Shown one piece after another: positions 1-5,439 of a stretch of DNA of 6,437 bases. Made by a program: the position numbers and the translations under genes. A model generated the notes under the pieces. That model did not search any database. It was not told the DNA's origin and saw nothing but the letters and a program-made list of their open reading frames with translations. Numbering within the stretch: position 1 is the stretch's first letter; the number at the start of each line of letters is the position of its first letter. This DNA comes from Holophagae bacterium. GTDB taxonomy: Bacteria; Acidobacteriota; Thermoanaerobaculia; Thermoanaerobaculales; Sulfomarinibacteraceae. The stretch covers positions 1-6,437 of the forward strand of contig DAOWGJ010000356.1 in assembly GCA_030637505.1 (NCBI GenBank), written 5' to 3'.

Positions 1-22
1 CCGAACCGGCGCTCGGTGCTTG

Positions 23-1669
23 TCACACCCGGCGCAGGATCACCAGGGTCCGGTCGTCGGCAAAAGGCACTCCGCAGACGAAGTCCTCGACTTCACGCTC
101 GACTGCTGCTGCCAGGTCAGGAAGGGGTGCATCCCGGTGCCGTACGCCGACCTCGAGAAGTCGGTCCCCGCCGAACTCCTCCTCCTCGGGATTTTCGGCT
201 TCAGTGATGCCGTCGGTATATACAATAAATGTCGATCCGGGCTCCAACTGAACTTCGGCAGCACTGAAACTGGCCACAGGGAGAAGGCCCAGTGGTGGAC
301 CGGTGGACTTGAGCCACACGGTCTCACCATTCGAACGTACCACGAGACCGGGGTTGTGGCCGGCGTTGACGTAGCGGATAGTGCCCGATACGACATCGAG
401 GAATGCCAGGAAGGCTGTGGCGTACTTCTCAGGAGGAGTTCTGGCGAAGAGCATGCGGGAAACCCCGCTGAATACAGCGTCAGGATCGGAACCCTCTTCA
501 ATGGGCGCGGCCGAAAGGGCCTCCAGCGAGGCTGTCAGCAGCGACGCCGCGATTCCCTTGCCGGAGACGTCCGCCAGAAGGACCGCACACTCGCGGCCCT
601 CGACGCGCTCGATCACCTTGTAGAAATCGCCTGAAACGCCCCGTGACGGGATGTTCCCGCCGTGGATCACATAGCCGGCCGGTTGCGGGATCGACTTCGG
701 CAGCAGGGCCACCTGGATATGGCGGGCGAGGCTCACCTCCTGCTCCAGCCTTTGGCGTTCGGCGGCCTCGGCGGCGAGGCGGGTGTTGCGGATGCGCATG
801 GCGGCCACCGATGCCAGGGAGGCGAGGAGCTCCATGTCCTCCTCGGTAAACTGGCGAATGGCGAGGCTCGAGCTGAGCAGAATCATGCCCATGGCTCCGT
901 TGGGGTCGAGGAGAGGCGCCGCCACGAGGCTGCGAATTCCCGCACTGATCAGTGACGCCGCCTGATTGAATCGTTGATCGACCGCGGCATCAAGTACCAG
1001 GGCGGCCTGGCCTTTTTCCATGACCTCCTCGAAGAGGCTGTGCGACTCCAGAGGTGAGGCCGTCGTTCCGTGAACCGTTCGGCTGGCCGCTCGGTAGACC
1101 CTGCCATCGCTGCCTTTGAGGAAGATCACTCCTTCTTGTGGGCGCAGGTGGTCGAATGCACGGTCCAGGATCAATTCGAGCAACTCTTCGAGTTCGATGG
1201 ATTGGTCGAGGGCCCGATGCACCTCGTTGAGGGTGCGCAGCCGTTCGGCGAGACGAAGAACGGCCTTGTCGTCACCTGCGTCCGACGCCTCCACTGAGAG
1301 ATCCTGGCTCGCGATTTCGGCAGCAGAACGATAGAGAGTGTGACTGCTCCCAACAGAGGAGGTCGTCTGAGATCCACTGCCTTTTCCGCCCAGCTGAAGA
1401 GAGCACGAACCGAGGTTTACGCGGTCTCCCAACTGGATCTCTTTCGGTCCCTCGAGACGCACCTGATTGACGAAAGTCCCGTTTCGGGAGCCGAGATCTT
1501 CGACGAACCAGCGACCGTCGATGCAGAAGATTCGGGCGTGCTGCCGGGAGAGAGCGCGATCGGGCAGGGTGAGGTCGAGCCTGGACGAGCGCCCGACCAA
1601 CACCGAATCTTTCTCGAACACCCGGTCGGATGCCGTGCCGTTGCCGTCGATCACATGAATTTTGATCAT
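23..1669 (-). CDS. FHA-GAF-SpoIIE/RsbU-type PP2C Ser/Thr protein phosphatase
   Basis: A 548-residue cytoplasmic signalling phosphatase, predicted to remove phosphate from Ser/Thr of a partner protein; in RsbU/SpoIIE relatives the substrate is an anti-sigma-factor antagonist. Domains in order: FHA (about 4-94) with the phosphothreonine-binding residues present (G26-R27, S41-R42-x-H44, N63-G64-T65); a Ser/Thr/Gly-rich linker (about 95-127); GAF (about 145-297), a small-molecule or redox sensor fold with unknown ligand; a signalling helix (about 298-325) ending in the family's typical AR-x-IQ-x-x-LLP; and the phosphatase domain (about 326-548). Metal-binding acids are visible at D348 (GDFY), D367 (ADVSGKG), D486 (YTDGITEA) and D538/D539 (DDRT), so it should be active. 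No signal peptide or membrane segment. The ATG at 1669 is preceded by GAGAGG with an 8 nt spacer (1678-1683) and leaves a full FHA domain. Domain calls are firm; substrate and partner are unknown. The nearby kinases are candidate partners by context only. Confidence 0.95.
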   Translation of the reverse strand: MIKIHVIDGNGTASDRVFEKDSVLVGRSSRLDLTLPDRALSRQHARIFCIDGRWFVEDLGSRNGTFVNQVRLEGPKEIQLGDRVNLGSCSLQLGGKGSGSQTTSSVGSSHTLYRSAAEIASQDLSVEASDAGDDKAVLRLAERLRTLNEVHRALDQSIELEELLELILDRAFDHLRPQEGVIFLKGSDGRVYRAASRTVHGTTASPLESHSLFEEVMEKGQAALVLDAAVDQRFNQAASLISAGIRSLVAAPLLDPNGAMGMILLSSSLAIRQFTEEDMELLASLASVAAMRIRNTRLAAEAAERQRLEQEVSLARHIQVALLPKSIPQPAGYVIHGGNIPSRGVSGDFYKVIERVEGRECAVLLADVSGKGIAASLLTASLEALSAAPIEEGSDPDAVFSGVSRMLFARTPPEKYATAFLAFLDVVSGTIRYVNAGHNPGLVVRSNGETVWLKSTGPPLGLLPVASFSAAEVQLEPGSTFIVYTDGITEAENPEEEEFGGDRLLEVGVRHRDAPLPDLAAAVEREVEDFVCGVPFADDRTLVILRRV

Positions 1670-1686
1670 CTCTTCAACCTCTCAAC

Positions 1687-1715
1687 AGTCTAGCGCGAGC
1701 CGTGCACATTGTGAA
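1687..1715 (-). promoter_or_regulatory. Candidate sigma70-like promoter of the FHA-GAF-phosphatase gene
   Basis: Read on the minus strand, TTCACA (1710-1715, five of six bases of the -35 consensus) is followed after exactly 17 nt by TAGACT (1687-1692, four of six bases of the -10 consensus). It lies in the 123 bp gap upstream of the phosphatase gene. Against it: the implied transcript would begin near 1680, inside the Shine-Dalgarno stretch (1678-1683), giving a very short leader. The housekeeping sigma consensus of this organism is also unknown. Confidence 0.3.
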
Positions 1716-1716
1716 C
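1702..1716. promoter_or_regulatory. 15 bp dyad, possible operator
   Basis: The sequence GTGCACATTGTGAAC is an inverted repeat around its central base, with six of seven base pairs matching (only the third position fails). It sits 33-47 bp upstream of the phosphatase start codon and overlaps the candidate -35 and spacer, a usual place for a repressor or activator site. No regulator can be named. A dyad of this size can arise by chance. Confidence 0.25.
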
Positions 1717-1792
1717 AGGCCGCGGAATTCTGGCGGCTGGTCCCCTCCGGCGACGGTCGGTGATGATCAGCTTGGGAACCGCCTGGATGAAC

Positions 1793-2260
1793 CTACTTTT
1801 TCTGGCGATCCCAACCCCAGTTCTCGTAGTACTGCCAGCTGGCCAAAGAATTCAGCTCAGTGATTTGATGATCCTTTTCAAGCAGGCTGGCGCGAAGGAC
1901 GTCACCGATGGAGACCATGCCAAGGAATACGTTGTCCTTCTTCACCGGAATGTGACGTAGAAAAAGACCAAGGAACATCTCCTCCAACTGTGTCAGGGTG
2001 GCGTCGTGCGAAGCGAAGTGCAGCGGCGAGGTCATATGATCGCCCACTTGGGCTTGATTGGGGTTGAATTCGGGATCGCTGCTGCTGCGCAGATAGTCCC
2101 GCTCGGTCCAAATTCCGATCATTTCGTCGTTCTCCTTGACCAGGATGGCGCCGATCTTGTTCTTGTTCATCAGGTCGATGGCCTCCGCCAGGCTCTGATC
2201 CTTGGTGACATGAACGATGTCGCTTTTTTTGTCCAGGATGATGTCAATAGCTGTTTTCAA
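1793..2260 (-). CDS. Two-CBS-domain protein with TTG start
   Basis: A 155-residue soluble protein made almost only of a CBS pair (Bateman module), which in known relatives binds adenine nucleotides or related ligands and reports energy state. CBS1 spans about 8-62 and ends in WTERDYLR (51-58), the usual signature after the second strand. CBS2 spans about 73-127 with the matching VSIGDVLRA (116-124). A polar and aromatic tail (about 128-155, including WQYYENWGW at 142-150) has no recognisable domain. The start is TTG at 2260, supported by AAGGAG with a 6 nt spacer; no ATG or GTG lies just upstream in frame, and the next in-frame ATG is residue 31, inside CBS1. The start overlaps the last 17 bp of the YbaN-family gene, so the two are probably co-transcribed and translationally coupled. 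No effector domain is fused to it, so it probably acts through a partner; which one is unknown. Confidence 0.92.
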   Translation of the reverse strand: MKTAIDIILDKKSDIVHVTKDQSLAEAIDLMNKNKIGAILVKENDEMIGIWTERDYLRSSSDPEFNPNQAQVGDHMTSPLHFASHDATLTQLEEMFLGLFLRHIPVKKDNVFLGMVSIGDVLRASLLEKDHQITELNSLASWQYYENWGWDRQKK

Positions 2261-2633
2261 GACTCTCTCCTTTGATTTCGTTGCCCGCCGTGGGGCGGCT
2301 CAGGATTATTGTCAACACGGCCGCTCCGACACAAACCGCAACGAGTTTCCACTGCCCATCAAGCCGGATCGCGGAAAAAGTGATCGAAATAACAAGGGTG
2401 ATTACGGCGGCGACCTTCGCTCGTGAACCGATAGCCCCGTGTTCCCGCCATGAGTTGATCATGGGCCCAAAGCGAGGGTGCTCATGAATCCATGCATGGA
2501 AACGCTTGGATCCTCGTGAATAACACGCGGCCGCCAACAATACGAACGGCGTAGTTGGCAGCAAAGGCACAAAAATACCGATGAAACCAAGAGCGAGGCT
2601 GGTGTGGCCGGCAAGAAGAAAAATATAACGCAT
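2244..2633 (-). CDS. YbaN-family (DUF454) small inner-membrane protein
   Basis: A 129-residue hydrophobic protein of the YbaN/DUF454 family, whose function is not established. The family signature is clear: GFIGIFVPLLPTTPFVLLAA (16-35), then the C-Y-S-R-G-S-K-R-F segment (37-45) and a W-I-x-x-H-P-x-F-G block (48-56). Likely membrane segments are about 4-22, 25-38, 72-90 and 95-111; the last two flank a short polar turn. The C-terminal 18 residues are hydrophilic. The ATG at 2633 gives the usual N-terminus with about 15 residues before the glycine/proline-rich motif. The Shine-Dalgarno signal is poor: an AAGG lies 13 nt away and an AGGG only 1 nt away. It is the first gene of a two-gene leftward unit; its stop lies within the CBS gene (17 bp overlap, different frame). 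Its link to the CBS protein is known only from position. Confidence 0.9.
   Translation of the reverse strand: MRYIFLLAGHTSLALGFIGIFVPLLPTTPFVLLAAACYSRGSKRFHAWIHEHPRFGPMINSWREHGAIGSRAKVAAVITLVISITFSAIRLDGQWKLVAVCVGAAVLTIILSRPTAGNEIKGESLENSY
2267..2272 (-). promoter_or_regulatory. Ribosome binding site deciding the TTG start of the CBS gene
   Basis: On the minus strand AAGGAG lies 6 nt before the TTG at 2260. It falls inside the 3' end of the upstream YbaN-family gene. It is the best Shine-Dalgarno match among the leftward genes and the main reason to accept the unusual TTG start. Confidence 0.75.
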
Positions 2634-2723
2634 GCCCTGGTATCAACCTTGGGAGTGCCGTTTTTCTTCCCTCTCGTGCAGCTGCTCAAAACTCTGTGTG
2701 TTCTAAGGGAAGCTAATCCACCT

Positions 2724-2752
2724 TTGTATGGTTATGTTAGATAATGTATATT
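2724..2752 (+). promoter_or_regulatory. Candidate promoter of the tandem kinase genes
   Basis: TTGTAT (2724-2729) and TATATT (2747-2752) are separated by 17 nt. The -10 matches five of six consensus bases; the -35 matches only the first three. They sit in a markedly AT-rich stretch (about 2720-2770) in an otherwise GC-rich window. Transcription would begin near 2759, upstream of the ATG at 2773 but downstream of the ATG at 2728, which supports the shorter start. A second -10-like GATAAT lies at 2740-2745. The same AT-rich stretch could also serve the leftward YbaN-CBS unit, but no convincing minus-strand -35/-10 pair was found. Confidence 0.3.
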
Positions 2753-2772
2753 CAGTCTCGGTTTCTATTGAC

Positions 2773-5439
2773 ATGAAAGTATCTGTCGGTCAATGTCTCG
2801 GCAACTTCGAGGTCACTGCCGTCCTGGGAAAGGGCGGGATGGGAGAGGTATGGCGCGCGACCGACGACAAACTCGGCCGTGAGGTCGCACTCAAGGTCCT
2901 CCCGGAGGATTTTGCGGAGGACCCCGACCGCCACTCCCGATTCGAGCGCGAGGCGAAGGTTCTGGGTTCGCTGAACCATCCGAACATCGCTACCCTTTTC
3001 GGGCTCGAGCATTTCGACGGCGCACATGTACTGGTGATGGAGCTTGTGGAAGGCGAAGGCCTCGACCAGTTGATAGCCCGCGGGCCGATTCCGCTGGACG
3101 ATGTCATTTCGATCGCCCTCCAGATCGCGGACGGCCTGGAAGCCGCGCACGAGGCAGGCATTGTTCACCGAGATCTCAAACCGGCCAACATCCGGGTTCG
3201 TACGGACGGAACAGTCAAGGTTTTGGATTTCGGTCTCGCAAAATCGTGGGAAACCAATGCTGGCGACTCCTCCCTGTCGATTTCACCAACGGTGACCAGG
3301 CACGCAACGGTCGAAGGCGTGATCCTCGGAACGGCCGCCTACATGTCCCCAGAGCAGGCGCGTGGCAAGAAAGTAGACCGTCGAGCTGACATTTGGGCAT
3401 TCGGTGTGGTGCTTTGGGAGATGCTCACCGGGAACAAGCTCTTCGAGGGTGAGACGGTGTCCGATCTGCTGGCCGCAGTGTTGACTCGCGATCCCGATAT
3501 GCAAGAGCTGCCGAAAAACACGCCGTTGTCGATCAAAAGACTGCTTAACCGATGTTTGGATCGAGATTCAAAGAACCGGCTGCAATGGATCGGTGACGCA
3601 CGGTTGGAGCTGACTGAAGAGCCCGAGGCAGGAACAGAATCGGAAATCTCGAAGCCTGAATCCGCAAGATTTCAGTTGTTGCCGTGGGCGGTAGCGGCGT
3701 TGTTCGCCGTCATAGCCATCGCAACGACGTTGACGGTCTTCGAGGATTCGTCATCTAACGCCCGAGTCGTTCGATTCTCTATTCACTCCCCTGAGGGATC
3801 AGAGTTCCACCTCGAAGGTCTCGGACCGGGCCCGGTGGAGCTGTCACCGGACGGCAGCCGCATCGCCTTCACTCTACGAGACCAAACCGGTAGGGTCAGC
3901 CTTTGTGTCAGGAGAATTGATAGCGTCGATATCAATTGCCTCGGAGGCACGGATGCAGCGCAATACCCATTCTGGTCACCAGACGGTCAAGAGATAGGGT
4001 TCTTCACCAGAACCGGTACAGCTCTGAAAATCATTCCTGTTGAAGGCGGTGCAATCAGAACGTTGGCGTCATCGAGAAACGGTAAGGGGGCCACATGGAA
4101 CTCCAACGGAGACATTGTATATACGCCTGACTCCAATACTCCTCTCTTCACCGTGTCTGCCGAGGGCGGAGAACCCGAACAACTCACGACTTTTGATGAG
4201 TCGCGCGGCGACAACTCCCACCGCCACCCCTGGTTTCTTCCAGACGGCCAACGGTTTCTCTATGTGGCTCGCAGCGTTCATGGCAGTGACGCCAACACAA
4301 TCATGGTCGGGTCTTTGGACGGGAAAACCGATAAGGAATTGATGAGATCGCCGGGGGCTGTGCAATTTGCCGGTGAGCACCTCCTGTTTCTTCGCGGAAC
4401 CACACTGATGGCAAGGCCGTTTGATACCGAGAAATTGACTTTTTCGGGGAACGAAACCCAACTTGCTGACGACGTCATGATCGTTGGCGGCGCCGCTCGA
4501 GGTGTGTTTTCAGCGACAGGCGAGGTCTTGACATTCCAACAGGGTGAGTACGAGGGCCGCCGTGATTTGGTATGGCTGGACCGGGCCGGCAACAGACTCG
4601 GTGTGCTCGGTGATTCCGGATCCTACTTCTCATTGGCAGTGTCTCCTGATGGAACGAGGGTCGCGGTGCCGGTAACGAACGAAGCAATCGGCACCCATGA
4701 CATCTGGATCTACGACGTCGACCGCAATCTACGCTCTCGGGTCACATTCGACGATGGCGAAGAGTATTTCCCGACCTGGTCACCTGACGGTCGCGACTTG
4801 TATTACAGCTCCAATGCCAACGGCCCACTGGCGATTTTTCGCCTGACTCCCGGCGAAAGCGACGATCCGGAGTTGGTGATCGGCGGAGAGAAAGCACTTT
4901 ACCCAAGCTCGGTATCACCGGACGGTAAGCGCCTTCTCTTGGCCAGCCAGAGCAAGGATTTCGGTAAAGACGTGATGCTCATTGAGCTTTCAGGTGATCG
5001 ACAGCTCGAGGTCTTTCGCTCGACCCAATTTGTCGAGGAGCACGCGACCTTCTCGCCTGACGGCCGTTGGGTTGCTTATACGTCAAACGAATCGGGAGAA
5101 TTCGAGATCTATGTGACATCCTCGTCGGGCACCGGAAAGCACTGGCAGCTGTCAACCGAGGGCGGAGTATGGCCTCGTTGGATCCCTGACACCGGTGAGG
5201 TCCTTTACCAAGACGCCGCCGGACAGTTTGTCGTGGTTCCAGTCCGAACGAACGGACAGACGATTGAAATCGGCAAGCCGGAAGTACTCTTTGGAGGGTA
5301 CATGGGGACCAGGCTGTTTCAGCTCTATGACCCGGTGCCGGATGGATCACGGATCTTGTTTCGGGCTCTGTCAAATCAGAACCCACCCGACCCACCTACC
5401 GTGGTTGTCAACTGGTTGTCGGAGGTCGTGAGTCAATGA
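2773..5439 (+). CDS. Membrane-anchored Ser/Thr protein kinase with C-terminal WD40-like (PD40/TolB) propeller
   Basis: An 888-residue Hanks-type kinase. The kinase domain covers about 12-280, with the glycine loop G19-K-G-G-M-G24, lysine K41, helix-C glutamate E60, the HRDLKPAN catalytic loop (132-139), DFG (152-154) and SPE (192-194). All key residues are present, so it should be active. An acidic linker leads to one membrane segment (about 303-322). The rest carries about ten PD40-like beta-propeller repeats, seen as SPDG-type motifs near residues 358, 402, 488, 624, 670, 715, 761 and 857 and weaker copies near 442 and 579. Expected topology is kinase inside, propeller outside the cytoplasmic membrane. 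An in-frame ATG at 2728 would add 15 residues, but those codons are AT-rich, the candidate promoter lies within them, and alignment with the downstream paralogue fits 2773. Neither start has a good ribosome binding site. Ligand and substrates are unknown. Confidence 0.95.
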   Translation: MKVSVGQCLGNFEVTAVLGKGGMGEVWRATDDKLGREVALKVLPEDFAEDPDRHSRFEREAKVLGSLNHPNIATLFGLEHFDGAHVLVMELVEGEGLDQLIARGPIPLDDVISIALQIADGLEAAHEAGIVHRDLKPANIRVRTDGTVKVLDFGLAKSWETNAGDSSLSISPTVTRHATVEGVILGTAAYMSPEQARGKKVDRRADIWAFGVVLWEMLTGNKLFEGETVSDLLAAVLTRDPDMQELPKNTPLSIKRLLNRCLDRDSKNRLQWIGDARLELTEEPEAGTESEISKPESARFQLLPWAVAALFAVIAIATTLTVFEDSSSNARVVRFSIHSPEGSEFHLEGLGPGPVELSPDGSRIAFTLRDQTGRVSLCVRRIDSVDINCLGGTDAAQYPFWSPDGQEIGFFTRTGTALKIIPVEGGAIRTLASSRNGKGATWNSNGDIVYTPDSNTPLFTVSAEGGEPEQLTTFDESRGDNSHRHPWFLPDGQRFLYVARSVHGSDANTIMVGSLDGKTDKELMRSPGAVQFAGEHLLFLRGTTLMARPFDTEKLTFSGNETQLADDVMIVGGAARGVFSATGEVLTFQQGEYEGRRDLVWLDRAGNRLGVLGDSGSYFSLAVSPDGTRVAVPVTNEAIGTHDIWIYDVDRNLRSRVTFDDGEEYFPTWSPDGRDLYYSSNANGPLAIFRLTPGESDDPELVIGGEKALYPSSVSPDGKRLLLASQSKDFGKDVMLIELSGDRQLEVFRSTQFVEEHATFSPDGRWVAYTSNESGEFEIYVTSSSGTGKHWQLSTEGGVWPRWIPDTGEVLYQDAAGQFVVVPVRTNGQTIEIGKPEVLFGGYMGTRLFQLYDPVPDGSRILFRALSNQNPPDPPTVVVNWLSEVVSQ
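2803..3618 (+). repeat. Direct duplication, copy 1 (kinase-domain coding segment)
   Basis: Encodes 272 residues that align without a gap to copy 2 at 5457-6272. By hand count 62 residues differ, about 77% protein identity. Long exact DNA runs are few; one is CTGCAATGGATCGGTGA near the 3' end, found in both copies. This is an old gene duplication and not a recent repeat. Confidence 0.85.
5421..5425 (+). promoter_or_regulatory. Ribosome binding site of the second kinase gene
   Basis: GGAGG lies 10 nt before the ATG at 5436 and within the last codons of the first kinase gene. It shows that the second kinase is translated from the same message and fixes its start. The first kinase gene, in contrast, has no clear site of its own. 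Confidence 0.7.

Noticed and set aside
20..634. A 204-codon open frame on the plus strand
   Set aside because: It lies wholly opposite the phosphatase domain of the FHA-GAF-SpoIIE gene, whose motifs are intact. The translation shows no recognisable family and looks like an antisense shadow of GC-rich coding DNA.
1717..1792. Possible intrinsic terminator after the CBS gene
   Set aside because: On the minus strand a GGCGG...CCGCC stem with a further TTCCC/GGGGA pairing can be drawn, but it needs a four-base bulge and a loop of nearly 30 nt and has no T-run. A second 5 bp stem around GAATTC also lacks a T-run.
2728..2772. Extra 15-codon N-terminus for the first kinase
   Set aside because: The codons are AT-rich, have no ribosome binding site, overlap the best promoter candidate, and extend beyond the start of the aligned paralogue. 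The ATG at 2773 is preferred, though 2728 is not fully excluded.
2768..2773. TTGACA, a perfect -35 hexamer at the kinase start
   Set aside because: No -10-like sequence lies at a suitable distance downstream, and transcription from it would start inside the kinase gene.
3817..5380. SPDG-type repeats as evidence of a TolB protein fused to the kinase
   Set aside because: The repeats are real propeller blades, but a role in the Tol-Pal system is not implied. This propeller fold is a common ectodomain in this kinase family, and no Tol partner genes are present.
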